Shown here: positions 39,886 to 48,601 of the stretch, in pieces
Position numbering within the stretch: the stretch's first letter is position 1
Layout: each line of letters starts with the position of its first letter
Source of the DNA: an uncultured Methylococcaceae bacterium
Lineage (GTDB): Bacteria; Pseudomonadota; Gammaproteobacteria; Methylococcales; Methylomonadaceae
Length of the DNA stretch: 64,000 nucleotides
NCBI GenBank assembly: GCA_913056195.1
Contig: CAJXMF010000003.1
Span: 35,406 to 99,405, forward strand
Reading direction: 5' to 3'
Made by a program: the position numbers and the translations under genes
Notes under the pieces: model-generated
What the model was told of the DNA's origin: nothing
Seen by the model: the letters and a program-made list of their open reading frames with translations, nothing else
Databases searched by the model: none

Positions 39886-40620
39886 ATGACTGAAAAAAGA
39901 ATAGTTATCAAAATCAACCGGAAACAAATGCAGGATACAGTATCGTCTGTCGATCCCGAGGTGATTACAGAGTGGAATATTCCACGGCTTATTATGTTTT
40001 TTTTAGGACTTGCGTTAATTATTGGAATGGTATTTTTTGGGCTGACTAATCAATCCGCAGAAGAAGCCCATAACAGGCCGGTGCAAAATGTGCCAAGTCA
40101 TCATGACGTAAGAAATAAGCATGCTGAAGTTAATAATGTAATGACTTCAGCCGTAGTTAAGAAAAAGATCGGCACATTCCCTGTTAAACCCAAAGAAACT
40201 GTGGTTTCTGAAGTGCCAGATAACCACATTAAAAAAGATACGGATCGTGTTACAGAGAAAAATAAAAACCCGGTTAAAATCAATATAGTTGATAAAAGAA
40301 TAAGTCGGGCTGCTATTGCCTATTCATTAAAACAAAAGGAGCCCGAAGACATTGTAACAAGGCCGATTAAGACGGATAAAGCTAAGGCAGTCGGTGTTTA
40401 TTTTTTTACTGAAATCAATAACATGAAAGGCGATATTTTATTTCATAAATGGTATCTGAATAATAAAAAAGTATTTAGCAGAAGACTTAATATACTAGGC
40501 AATCATTGGAGAGCTTCAACCAGTAAATTGATAACTTATTCACAAAAAGGCGAATGGCATGTCACGTTAGTTAATCAAAATCAGCAGGTTTTAGCTGAAA
40601 TAAGATTTTATGTTATTTGA
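39886..40620 (+). CDS. DUF2914 domain membrane protein
   Basis: The 244-residue product has one membrane span near residues 31-51 (IPRLIMFFLGLALIIGMVFFG) and a long Lys/Val-rich linker. The C-terminal domain (about 165-244) reads VGVYFFTEINNMKGDILFHKWYLNNK and ends LAEIRFYVI, the DUF2914 pattern. The C-terminal domain is probably periplasmic. The function of the family is not established. It is divergent from sucA; codon use is AT-rich compared with sucAB. Confidence 0.8.
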   Translation: MTEKRIVIKINRKQMQDTVSSVDPEVITEWNIPRLIMFFLGLALIIGMVFFGLTNQSAEEAHNRPVQNVPSHHDVRNKHAEVNNVMTSAVVKKKIGTFPVKPKETVVSEVPDNHIKKDTDRVTEKNKNPVKINIVDKRISRAAIAYSLKQKEPEDIVTRPIKTDKAKAVGVYFFTEINNMKGDILFHKWYLNNKKVFSRRLNILGNHWRASTSKLITYSQKGEWHVTLVNQNQQVLAEIRFYVI

Positions 40621-40693
40621 TTAATGCTTTTGTTTTTATAAGAATATATATATAATATCCAGATTGATTTTTATTCATAACCAAGAGGATATT

Positions 40694-41026
40694 ATGACCG
40701 AATTGAGTAATCTTTCTGAAGTGGAATTGCAAGCTATGATTCAAAATGCTGAAAATGCATTAAGGGAAAAACAGGAACGTAAAAAGAAAGAGGTCATGGC
40801 TCAAATCAAGGCATTAGCCGATTCTGTCGGTATTAATGTCGTTATTCAGGATGGTGTCAAACAATCTTCTCGGAAAGGCGTTAAGGTTCCACCGAAATAT
40901 CGGAATCCGTCTAATCCCGAACAAACCTGGACTGGCCGCGGCATGTCTCCTAAATGGATGCAAGAACTGATGGCAGCAGGGCATGATAAATCTGAATTTG
41001 AAATTCAGCAAAACACTCTGGCGTAA
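40694..41026 (+). CDS. H-NS family nucleoid protein
   Basis: This 110-residue protein probably binds curved, AT-rich DNA and silences genes. From the ATG at 40694 (AGAGG five bases upstream; the track start adds 10 residues) it has a helical oligomerisation region (SEVELQAMIQNAENALREKQERKKKEV). The C-terminal H-NS DNA-binding motif reads PPKYRNPSNPEQTWTGRGMSPKWMQEL. The TWTGRG core of the AT-hook-like loop is intact. It is close to AT-rich intergenic DNA that carries a repeat. Confidence 0.92.
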   Translation: MTELSNLSEVELQAMIQNAENALREKQERKKKEVMAQIKALADSVGINVVIQDGVKQSSRKGVKVPPKYRNPSNPEQTWTGRGMSPKWMQELMAAGHDKSEFEIQQNTLA

Positions 41027-41152
41027 TGCTAAAACGACTTAAATCTTATCTGCAGGTGCGTAAATATTCAGAGTCTCCTGCTTTTGACGCCCTCATCTCA
41101 GTCTTCTCACAAGGGTAGAAGGCGATATTGAAAGGGGGCGGTGTTTACGTAT

Positions 41153-41184
41153 GAACGGCTTACTGTTGTGATGGTAAGCCGTTC
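41153..41184. repeat. Perfect 11-bp hairpin
   Basis: GAACGGCTTAC, a 10-base loop, and GTAAGCCGTTC form a perfect stem. No T tract follows on either strand, so a terminator role is uncertain. It lies 127 bases after the hns stop. Confidence 0.5.
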
Positions 41185-41244
41185 AAATTCCATCAAAAAC
41201 TTGTCTTACCTCTAATCACGTTGCTTCCAGGATAAAGAACTGGC

Positions 41245-41398
41245 GTAACTACTCAGCGAGTTTGGGACTGAAGGCATAGGCTATTGATTTATAAGGACGC
41301 GTAAATACGTCCCTGTAAGCTCTGCTGCAACGTCCTGTTGCAGAAGCCTGATAAATCAACAGCCTATGCCCACAGAAGAATTTACGCTGAGTAGTTAC
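41245..41398. repeat. 154-bp structured repeat, copy 2
   Basis: This is the second copy of the 29085-29238 element, in the same orientation and of equal length. It differs by G to A in the left arm (tttgggactg for tttggggctg) and G to C in the inner right arm (aatcaacagcc for aatcaagagcc). The terminal 14-bp inverted repeats are identical. It ends 46 bases beyond the aguB stop, again at the 3' side of a minus-strand gene. Confidence 0.9.
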
Positions 41399-41444
41399 GA
41401 ACTGGCTTGATATTCCAATCGATTGTTTCGTTCTGTGTGTAACA

Positions 41445-42326
41445 TCAGTCAATATAACGTTTATTCAAGTCGTCGTAGGCATCAATCCGGCGGTCACGAA
41501 AAAAGGGCCAGATGTTACGGACATCCTGGCTGCGCGTTAAATCCAAATCCTGTATCAGGATTGTATCGTCCTCATCGTTAGCGCGCTGTAGAATTTCGCC
41601 TTGCGGGCCAGCAATAAAGCTGTTGCCCCAGAATTGAATGCCGTCGTTTTTATCGGAGGCATGCTCAAATCCAATTCGGTTACAACTGATAATCGGCAAA
41701 CCATTGGCAATGGCATGACTGCGCTGAATCGTTATCCAGGCATCGAGTTGGCGTTGCTTTTCGGCGGCTGTGTCGGCAGGCTCCCAGCCGATTGCAGTCG
41801 GGAATATCAACACATCCGCACCCGCCAGGCTCATTAAGCGAGCCGCCTCTGGATACCACTGGTCCCAGCAGATTAATACGCCCAGTGTACCAATCGAGGT
41901 TTTAATCGGTGTAAAGCCCATATCACCCGGAGTGAAATAAAATTTTTCATAATAACCCGGGTCATCCGGAATATGCATTTTGCGATAACGGCCTGCAATG
42001 GCACCATTTTTATCCAATACGACACAGGTGTTGTGATAAAGACCGGGCGCGCGTTTCTCGAACAGGGTTGAGACAATCACCATGCTATTGTCTTTGGCGA
42101 CCCGGCTTAATAAGTCCGTGGTCGGGCCGGGAATGGTTTCGGCTTGTGCAAAAACGGCGGTATCTTCGCTTTGGCAGAAATACGGACCACAATGCAGTTC
42201 AGGCAGGACGGCCAGGTCAACATGCTGTTCTGCAGCGTGTTCTATTTGCCGGATGGAGCTGGCTAGATTCTCTTGTTTGGGTAACGCGCAGGATTGTTGT
42301 ATGGCACAAACTTTTAGGTGGCTCAT
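41445..42326 (-). CDS. aguB: N-carbamoylputrescine amidase
   Basis: AguB hydrolyses N-carbamoylputrescine to putrescine. From the ATG at 42326 the product is 293 residues; the track adds 37 residues from inside aguA. It is a nitrilase-fold enzyme with the Glu-Lys-Cys triad: Glu in VLPELHCGPYF, Lys in YRKMHIPDDPGYYEKFYF, Cys in VLICWDQWYPEAAR. Its start overlaps the aguA stop by four bases (ATGA). The two genes give a complete agmatine-to-putrescine route; the arginine decarboxylase is not in this window. Confidence 0.95.
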   Translation of the reverse strand: MSHLKVCAIQQSCALPKQENLASSIRQIEHAAEQHVDLAVLPELHCGPYFCQSEDTAVFAQAETIPGPTTDLLSRVAKDNSMVIVSTLFEKRAPGLYHNTCVVLDKNGAIAGRYRKMHIPDDPGYYEKFYFTPGDMGFTPIKTSIGTLGVLICWDQWYPEAARLMSLAGADVLIFPTAIGWEPADTAAEKQRQLDAWITIQRSHAIANGLPIISCNRIGFEHASDKNDGIQFWGNSFIAGPQGEILQRANDEDDTILIQDLDLTRSQDVRNIWPFFRDRRIDAYDDLNKRYID

Positions 42327-43345
42327 AACGTGAGTTCCAGGCTGGATGGAAATTGCATGGTCATGCAATGCAGGCTTCCATATTGGTGAACAAGGGGGCG
42401 GCTGGGGACAGGAATGATGTCCCGTTCCGGAAAACATTGGGCGATGCGGCCCAGTGCAATTTCATCGTTGTGATCACCGTAGACCGGCATCAGAACGGCA
42501 TGATTGATAATCAAAAAGTTGGCGTAGTTCGCCGGCAAGCGTTGGTTCTCGTCATCGACAATGGGGGCGGGTAAAGGGAGTGCGACCAATTGGTAAGGTT
42601 TGCCGCTGGCTGTGGTGAAGGTTTCCAGTTGTTGGCGCAGGTTCTGCAATCCTGTGTAGTGCGGATCATCAGGATTTTCAGAGGCGCTGTAGGCGATGAT
42701 TTCAGGGCTGCAAAAGCGCGCGAGAGTGTCGATGTGGGCATCGGTGTCGTCGCCGGCCAGCTTGTTTTGTTGTAGCCACAGGATTTTTTCACAGCCGAAA
42801 TGGTTTTCCAGGGTACGGCTGATGGCAAAACGGTTGTAACCCGGGTTGCGGTTGGGGTTGAGCAAGCAGTTTTCGGTGGTCATCAGGGTAGCGATACCAT
42901 CGGATTCAATGCTGCCACCTTCCAGCACAAAATCGATATGTTGACAGGGCAGGTCTGAAAAAATCGGATGTTGCAGCAATTGCTGATTTAATTGATTGTC
43001 TGCGGTGTGAGGGTATTTATTGCCCCAGCCATTGAATCTAAAATTCAGTAACCGCGCCTGCCGGTCTTCTTCGACAGTCAAAAAGGTCGTGTCCCGCAGC
43101 CATATATCATCATAATTGGCCTGGATGAAATAGGTTTGTGTCGATGTTTTTAACCGCTGTTCGATATGCTGTTGATGCACGGCATCGCGACACAGAATAA
43201 TCAAAGGCTGATAATGACTGATCGTATGGGCGATGACACAATAACTGTCTTCAACCTCGGCCAGATTGTTAAAGTCGCCATCACGATGTGGCCAGGCAAT
43301 CATGACGGCAGACTGGGGTTCCCATTCGGCTGGAAAACGGCGCAT
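42323..43345 (-). CDS. aguA: Agmatine deiminase
   Basis: AguA converts agmatine to N-carbamoylputrescine. The 340-residue product has RFPAEWEPQSAVMIAWPH at the start, DDIWLRDTTFL, the guanidine-modifying signature LEGGSIESDGIATLMTTENCLLN, DTDAHIDTLARF with the catalytic His, and the nucleophile Cys near the end in YGSLHCMTMQFP. All the catalytic residues expected of the family seem present. It lies two bases after recN on the same strand. Confidence 0.96.
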   Translation of the reverse strand: MRRFPAEWEPQSAVMIAWPHRDGDFNNLAEVEDSYCVIAHTISHYQPLIILCRDAVHQQHIEQRLKTSTQTYFIQANYDDIWLRDTTFLTVEEDRQARLLNFRFNGWGNKYPHTADNQLNQQLLQHPIFSDLPCQHIDFVLEGGSIESDGIATLMTTENCLLNPNRNPGYNRFAISRTLENHFGCEKILWLQQNKLAGDDTDAHIDTLARFCSPEIIAYSASENPDDPHYTGLQNLRQQLETFTTASGKPYQLVALPLPAPIVDDENQRLPANYANFLIINHAVLMPVYGDHNDEIALGRIAQCFPERDIIPVPSRPLVHQYGSLHCMTMQFPSSLELTL

Positions 43346-43347
43346 GA

Positions 43348-45024
43348 TTAGTGTTCTCCTGTGTGCTGTAGCATTTCGGCGGCATGGTTACGGGTATTTT
43401 GCGTAATATGAATGCCACCGAGCATGCGTGCGACTTCTTCGATACGTTGCTCTTGGGTCAGCGTTTGTACGCTGGAACTGGTGACCGCGTCTTCGGTGTC
43501 TTTTCGGACATGCAGATGTTGATGGGCTTGTGCAGCTACTTGTGGCAGGTGGGTGACACATAACACTTGCCGGTTAGCGGCGAGTTGGCGCATTTTTCGG
43601 CCTACGATTTCAGCAATGCCGCCGCCAATGCCGGAATCAACCTCGTCAAAAATCATGGTCGGGACTGTTTTATCACGGCTGGTTATCACCTGAATGGCCA
43701 GGCTGATGCGCGATAATTCGCCGCCTGATGCGACTTTTGCCAGTGGTTTGGGCGGAAGGCCCGGATTGGCGCTGATTAAAAATTGAATGTTATCCAGGCC
43801 ATTGAGTTTGGGTAGTGATGACAGGTCGGTATCAATCTGGATAATAAATTCGCCTTGCGGCATGCCGAGTTCCTGAATCATCGCACTGATTCGGCGGGAT
43901 AGAATTTCACTTTGTTGCAGACGGCGTTGGCTTAATTCTTGAGCCAGTTTTTGATATTGCTGATGATATTTTTCGCATTGTAGCGAAAGTTGTGCAATCC
44001 GTTCATCGCTATGGGTCAGAAGGTCGAGTTCTTGCTCAATCTGCCGGGCTATTTGTGGTAATTCTTCGGCCTGGCAATGGTGTTTTCGGCTTAAATCCAT
44101 AATCAGGCTGATTTGGGTGTCTAAATCGGCCAGGCGTTCGGGGTCGAGTTCCTGTGATTCCAGAAAGCGGCGGAGCTGGTGACTGGCTTCGGAAATTTGA
44201 ATCTGAGCCTCTTCCAGCAAGGCGGTGATTTCGCCTAATTCAGGCGTGTATTGGCTTAGGTCAGTCAGTGCAGTGAGCGATTGTGCTAATGACTGGTTTA
44301 AAGATTGCTGTTCATTATCATAGAGTACATCCAGCTGTTGCTGGCCTTGGCATAAAATCAGGCCTAAGTTGGATAATTTGCTGTGTTCTTCAGAAAGCGT
44401 CTGAAAATTAAATTGTTCCAGATCGAGTTGTTGCAGTTCTTGCAGTTGATAATGCAGAAATTCTTCACGTTCGGTTTGGTCTTTGTTGTTTTGAGTTAAA
44501 CGCTTAAGTTCGGTTTGGGTTTGTTTCCAGTCGTTAAAAACCTGGTTTAATTGGGCGACTAAGGGCGGGTTCGAGGCAAAACTGTCCAACAGCCTGCGCT
44601 GTTCGTCATGTTGTAATAAGGTCAGGTGGGCATGCTGCCCATGAATTTCGACCAGTAAGCGTCCTAGCGCTTGCAGGCTTTGAAGTGTGGCAGGGCGATT
44701 GTTGATCCAGGCTTTGGAGCGGCCCTCTTGATTGATGATGCGGCGGATAATGCAATATTGATCATCATCAAGTTCGTGTTCTTGTAACCATTCTTTCGCT
44801 TTCGGTGCATCACTCAAATCAAATTCAAGCGAAATTTCAGCGCGTTGGCTGCCAGGACGGATAAAACCGGAATCGGCGCGATCGCCAAGCGCCAGCCCCA
44901 GTGCGGTCAGTAAAATGGATTTACCGGCACCGGTTTCTCCGGTTAAAACAGACATGCCTGGCTTGAGTTCAAGCATGAGGTTTTTAACGACGGCCAGGTC
45001 AATGATGTTGATAGTCGTAAGCAT
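43348..45024 (-). CDS. recN: DNA repair protein RecN
   Basis: RecN is an SMC-like ATPase in double-strand-break repair. I start it at the ATG at 45024 (MLTTINIIDLAVVKNL), the family's usual N-terminus, giving 558 residues; the track adds 12. Walker A is LTGETGAGKSILLTAL. The long central coiled coil (about 150-370) is Gln/Leu-rich. The ABC signature is VASGGELSRISLAIQ and Walker B TMIFDEVDSGIGG. Length and layout are normal. It is probably cotranscribed with the upstream nadK gene. Confidence 0.96.
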   Translation of the reverse strand: MLTTINIIDLAVVKNLMLELKPGMSVLTGETGAGKSILLTALGLALGDRADSGFIRPGSQRAEISLEFDLSDAPKAKEWLQEHELDDDQYCIIRRIINQEGRSKAWINNRPATLQSLQALGRLLVEIHGQHAHLTLLQHDEQRRLLDSFASNPPLVAQLNQVFNDWKQTQTELKRLTQNNKDQTEREEFLHYQLQELQQLDLEQFNFQTLSEEHSKLSNLGLILCQGQQQLDVLYDNEQQSLNQSLAQSLTALTDLSQYTPELGEITALLEEAQIQISEASHQLRRFLESQELDPERLADLDTQISLIMDLSRKHHCQAEELPQIARQIEQELDLLTHSDERIAQLSLQCEKYHQQYQKLAQELSQRRLQQSEILSRRISAMIQELGMPQGEFIIQIDTDLSSLPKLNGLDNIQFLISANPGLPPKPLAKVASGGELSRISLAIQVITSRDKTVPTMIFDEVDSGIGGGIAEIVGRKMRQLAANRQVLCVTHLPQVAAQAHQHLHVRKDTEDAVTSSSVQTLTQEQRIEEVARMLGGIHITQNTRNHAAEMLQHTGEH

Positions 45025-45060
45025 GGTTGAGGCTGTGTTAAACAGGCGTAAAGCATTCAA

Positions 45061-45948
45061 TTATATATGGTAACCGCTGCTCCAGTTGAGTTTATCGCGC
45101 AAAATACGAAAGAAATCATGGTTTTCAGGGTGTAGAATAATCAGTTGTTTGGCTTCTTTTTTGATTTTAATAATATCGCTGATGTGGACATCCGGGATCT
45201 CCAGGTGATCGCAAGTCACTAAGGCCTGGATTTGCTTGGTCTGGCTAAAGCGGATTTCAATTTCACAATCATCATCAATAACGACTGGGCGGTTAGATAA
45301 GGTATGTGGATTTAGCGGCACTAAAAGCAGTGCATTCAATGAGGGCTGAATAATCGGGCCGCCGGCGGATAAAGAATAGGCTGTGGAGCCGGTCGGGGTG
45401 GCGACGATCAGGCCATCGGAGCGTTGGGTGTTGAAATAAGTGCCGTTGATGGAGGTAATGATTTCAATCATGCTTGGCGTGACCCAGCGGTGGATAACGA
45501 CTTCATTCAAGGCGGTTTGCTGATGAATAATGGCATTGTCCCGAATGACCTGAGCATTAAGCAGGCTGCGTGATTCTTTTTGATAATGGCCTTGTAAAAT
45601 AAGATCCAGATGGGTCGCCAGCTCATCGGGCGAAATATCGACTAAAAAACCGAGACGGCCCAGGTTGACGCCAATCAGCGGAATTTGATCATTGACCACA
45701 GCGCGTGCCGTCGCCAGGAAAGTCCCATCTCCGCCGACAACGATGACAACATGACATTGTTTGCCCAGTGATTCAAGCGGGCATGGGGTGTAGTCAAAGC
45801 CTGATGCATATTTTTGGCTATGTTCGGTCAGAAATATGCGATAGCCTTTTTGCGCTAAAAAACGTCCCAGGCGGCAGAGTACGCTGGTGATTTCAGGTGC
45901 ATCAGGCTTGGTTGTGATGCCAATATTCTTAAAATTATAAGCGTGCAT
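45061..45948 (-). CDS. nadK: NAD kinase
   Basis: NadK phosphorylates NAD to NADP. The 295-residue product carries the GGDG motif in VIVVGGDGTFLATAR (about residue 68). It has LGRLGFLVDI, the NE/D motif region LNEVVIHR, and the TGSTAYSLSAGGPII loop. These are conserved in bacterial NAD kinases, and the length is usual. The order nadK-recN on one strand is common in gamma-proteobacteria. Confidence 0.97.
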   Translation of the reverse strand: MHAYNFKNIGITTKPDAPEITSVLCRLGRFLAQKGYRIFLTEHSQKYASGFDYTPCPLESLGKQCHVVIVVGGDGTFLATARAVVNDQIPLIGVNLGRLGFLVDISPDELATHLDLILQGHYQKESRSLLNAQVIRDNAIIHQQTALNEVVIHRWVTPSMIEIITSINGTYFNTQRSDGLIVATPTGSTAYSLSAGGPIIQPSLNALLLVPLNPHTLSNRPVVIDDDCEIEIRFSQTKQIQALVTCDHLEIPDVHISDIIKIKKEAKQLIILHPENHDFFRILRDKLNWSSGYHI

Positions 45949-45984
45949 GGGTGATGAGCAGCCAGTTGATTAAATGCTATAGTT

Positions 45985-46247
45985 TTAACCTGGATATTTC
46001 ACCAGCCGGTTTTGGGCCTCTGAACAAGTCACTGATGTATAAATATAAATCAAGGTTATTCATGACAAAAGGCAAGATTCATTTTGTCCCCGGTCCAAAT
46101 CCTATCCCGGCCCTGGCTGGTCCAGGCACGCCTGGGCTTGAATTTCCCTCAAGCCATAGCTATGGCACTGCCTTTCGGTCCAATTCATCGCTCAGACGCA
46201 CCTGTCCTGCGCCATCATCCGGGATACTGATAAAATATCCAGGTTAA
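45985..46247. mobile_element. MITE-like element flanked by TTAA
   Basis: TTAA flanks both sides of a roughly 255-bp segment. Its ends are inverted repeats: CCTGGATATTT at the left and AAATATCCAGG at the right, with 15 of 17 terminal positions matching. The TTAA could be a target duplication or part of the inverted repeat, as it is self-complementary. The interior has no transposase; the 98-residue ORF across it looks like chance coding. Its form is that of a non-autonomous element. A link to a TTAA-targeting transposase family is inference. Confidence 0.6.
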
Positions 46248-46268
46248 TTTTAAATCAATTATAGTCTC

Positions 46269-46781
46269 ATGTTTTATTATTCATTACCTTTGTTTTTTAA
46301 TCAGATCAAAGGGGCCACACCGTCCGAATTATTTGGCATCGTCTTACTTTTTTTGCTTGTTTTAAGTTTGACGGCGCCGCCACCTGAACAGAAAGAAGAG
46401 GTGGAGCAGTCGTTGTTTGATGAGCATTATGTGCATCTATGCTGGTTGGGGTTGAAGCCTTTATGGACGGTGTTTTGGCCTTGGTTTGTGTTTTTTAATC
46501 TGGTTGTTTTTGGGGTCGATAGCTTAGTGCTTGCAGGCCAGCTCAGCGCATCGAGTTGGGATGATGTGTACTTTGTTCTGTGCTTGCCCAGCATCCTCTG
46601 GACAATAGCCGTCTGGCGGAATTCAGCGAATACACAGTATCGGATTTGGGCGGCTCTGGCACGATTGATGACTTTGGCGTTGTGGTTTGAATATGGCTTG
46701 AAATGGGTGATACGCTTTGATTATGCACGCATTTTTTTTAATTGTAATGAGGTCGTGTTGGATTATGCGGCGTGTTTTTAG
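46269..46781 (+). CDS. Membrane protein, unknown
   Basis: The 170-residue product has several hydrophobic segments: about 17-36 (ELFGIVLLFLLVLSL), about 65-90 (LWTVFWPWFVFFNLVVFG) and about 103-118. Tryptophan content is high. The tail has two Cys residues. I do not recognise a family. It starts 22 bases after the MITE-like element and three bases separate it from the DUF3047 gene, so the two may be one unit. Confidence 0.65.
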   Translation: MFYYSLPLFFNQIKGATPSELFGIVLLFLLVLSLTAPPPEQKEEVEQSLFDEHYVHLCWLGLKPLWTVFWPWFVFFNLVVFGVDSLVLAGQLSASSWDDVYFVLCLPSILWTIAVWRNSANTQYRIWAALARLMTLALWFEYGLKWVIRFDYARIFFNCNEVVLDYAACF

Positions 46782-46784
46782 ACG

Positions 46785-47432
46785 ATGAAAAACAGGGCCT
46801 GGTTTTTTTTGAGTGCGCTGATGATGAGTGCGGTTTTGCTGGCGTCTGAGCGATTGATGGTCGGAAGATTTTCAGCTGGGGATTTATCGGGCTGGACGAC
46901 TCACAAATTTGACGGCGAAACCGATTATCGCTTGATATTTGATCAGAGTGGCCAAATATTAGAAGCCGATAGCCAGCAGGCCGCCTCCGGTTTGGTTAAA
47001 CAGCAAACGATTGATTTAAGCAAAACGCCTTTTTTAAATTGGCGTTGGAAGGTCATCAAGCGATCTGCTGCCCGGGATGAGCGGAGTAAAAGTGGCGATG
47101 ATTATGCGGCCAGAGTGTATGTGATTAAAAAAGGCGGGTTGGCCTTTTGGCGCACGAAGGCGATAAATTATGTATGGTCGGCGAATCAGCCACAAAACAG
47201 CGTATGGGAAAACGCATTTGCAGGCAGGCAAGCCATTATGGTAGCGGTCAGGGGGAAGGAGGATGTCGGCGGTGAGTGGATGTTTGAAAAAAGGGATGTA
47301 CGCAAGGATTTTAAACGCTTTTTTAATGAGGATATTCTGGAAATTGATGCGGTCGCGATTATGACCGATACCGATAATGCTGGCGGGCAAGCCATCGCGG
47401 AATATGGCGATATTTATTTTACAGCAGATTGA
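46785..47432 (+). CDS. DUF3047 family secreted protein
   Basis: The 215-residue product has a signal peptide (MKNRAWFFLSALMMSAVLLAS) and the DUF3047 pattern: LSGWTTHKFDGETDYRLI, LNWRWKVIKR, DDYAARVYVIKKGG, INYVWSANQP and IDAVAIMTDTDNAGGQAIAEYGDIYF. It is predicted to be periplasmic with a beta-rich, jelly-roll-like fold. The family's function is unknown. It sits just upstream of the hrcA operon and reads in the same direction. Confidence 0.88.
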   Translation: MKNRAWFFLSALMMSAVLLASERLMVGRFSAGDLSGWTTHKFDGETDYRLIFDQSGQILEADSQQAASGLVKQQTIDLSKTPFLNWRWKVIKRSAARDERSKSGDDYAARVYVIKKGGLAFWRTKAINYVWSANQPQNSVWENAFAGRQAIMVAVRGKEDVGGEWMFEKRDVRKDFKRFFNEDILEIDAVAIMTDTDNAGGQAIAEYGDIYFTAD

Positions 47433-47463
47433 CAGATGGCTGATTAGCTGGTAGCTTTGCCCG

Positions 47464-47490
47464 CTGGCACTCGTTTATACTGAGTGCTAA
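47464..47490 (+). promoter_or_regulatory. CIRCE operator upstream of hrcA
   Basis: CTGGCACTC, nine bases, GAGTGCTAA matches the CIRCE consensus TTAGCACTC-N9-GAGTGCTAA in 16 of 18 positions, with both mismatches in the left arm. It lies 12 bases before the hrcA ATG, so HrcA probably represses its own operon. A TTGACA hexamer at 47429-47434 with a weak TAGCTT 17 bases later could be the promoter. Confidence 0.9.
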
Positions 47491-47502
47491 CAGGTGAGGT
47501 TT

Positions 47503-48549
47503 ATGAATACATCAATTGATAATCACAATTTAGATGAACGGTCACTGTTGCTTTTGAAAGCCCTGGTTGAGCGTTATGTGCAGGATGGTCAGCCAGTCGG
47601 TTCCAGAGTCTTGTCAAAAGACAGTCAACTGAATCTGAGTCCGGCTACGATTCGCAATGTGATGGCAGATCTGGAAGACATGGGGTTGATTCGTTCGCCG
47701 CATACGTCAGCGGGTCGGGTGCCGACGGTGAGTGGTTATCGTTTGTTTGTCGATAGCTTGTTGACCGTTCAATCGGTCGACAAGGCCTTGTTAAACAAGG
47801 TAAATAATGAATTTAACGCCTCAATGGAAAAGGATGAGGCCGTGGAGAAGGCATCCAAAATCCTGTCAGAAGTGACACGGATGGCGGGTGTCGTGACCTT
47901 ACCTAACCGGGAGATTGTTCAGTTCAGGCATATTGAGTTTCTGAAATTATCCAATAATCGGATTTTGGTGATTTTTGTCGCCGATGAACAGGAGGTTCAT
48001 AATAAAATCATCCATACGGATCGCACATTTTCGGCCGCGGAGTTGCAGCAGGCGGCGAATTATCTGAATTCAATTTATGCCGGCGAGAGTCTGGCGGACG
48101 TTCGGGAAGCCATCGTCAAAGACCTGGAGCACAATCAACAGCAGGTCAATCAGGCGATGATTGATGCGGTGACGATGGCGCAGCACGTGTTTGAAAACAC
48201 GCCACATGAAGATTACGTTGTCAGTGGACAGACTAATCTGATGGATTTTTCAGAATTATCCAATATGGAGCGCTTGAAACAATTATTTGAAGCGTTTAAT
48301 CAAAAACAATCCGTATTACATTTATTGGACAAGTGTCAACATGCCGAGGGTGTGCAGATTTTTATCGGTGAAGAATCGGATTATGAACCGTTCCAGGAAT
48401 GCTCGCTGGTAACCGCTCCGTATAGCGCCGAGGGTCAGGTATTGGGCGTTTTGGGGGTGATAGGGCCGACCCGGATGGCCTATGAAAAAGTCATTCCTTT
48501 TGTGGATGTGACGGCAAAATTATTGGGCGCGGCCTTGAAGAATCGATGA
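47503..48549 (+). CDS. hrcA: Heat-inducible transcription repressor HrcA
   Basis: HrcA binds CIRCE and represses chaperone genes until heat stress. From the ATG at 47503 (AGGTGAGG upstream) it is 348 residues. The N-terminal winged helix (about 1-75) contains SPATIRNVMADLEDMGLIRSPHTSAGRVPT, a family mark. The inserted dimerising domain and GAF-like C-terminal part follow (ALVTAPY-like SLVTAPYSAEGQVLGVLGVIGPTRMAYEKVI). HrcA is absent from E. coli but occurs in other gamma-proteobacteria with this gene order. Confidence 0.96.
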   Translation: MNTSIDNHNLDERSLLLLKALVERYVQDGQPVGSRVLSKDSQLNLSPATIRNVMADLEDMGLIRSPHTSAGRVPTVSGYRLFVDSLLTVQSVDKALLNKVNNEFNASMEKDEAVEKASKILSEVTRMAGVVTLPNREIVQFRHIEFLKLSNNRILVIFVADEQEVHNKIIHTDRTFSAAELQQAANYLNSIYAGESLADVREAIVKDLEHNQQQVNQAMIDAVTMAQHVFENTPHEDYVVSGQTNLMDFSELSNMERLKQLFEAFNQKQSVLHLLDKCQHAEGVQIFIGEESDYEPFQECSLVTAPYSAEGQVLGVLGVIGPTRMAYEKVIPFVDVTAKLLGAALKNR

Positions 48550-48601
48550 TTGCCCCCATTACTGGATTTATTAAATAAATATTTCATTGGAGCGAATGAT
48601 T

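Larger units (their letters stand above)
41027..41444. other. 418-bp intergenic region with hairpin and repeat copy 2
   Basis: The region lies between the convergent hns and aguB genes. It holds an 11-bp perfect hairpin (41153-41184) and the second 154-bp repeat copy (41245-41398). The piece near 41088-41122 (cgccctcatctcagtcttctcacaaggg) resembles a decayed dispersed repeat of the kind seen between many bacterial genes. No ORF or RNA gene is supported. Confidence 0.6.

Noticed and set aside
29085-41398. CRISPR or attachment-site interpretation of the two 154-bp repeats
   Set aside because: Only two copies, 12 kb apart with many ordinary genes between them, each with strong internal symmetry and no spacer pattern or integrase next to them.
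45951-46247. 98-residue plus-strand ORF
   Set aside because: It spans the MITE-like element, begins before it and ends within its right flank, has no ribosome site and shows no protein-like pattern.
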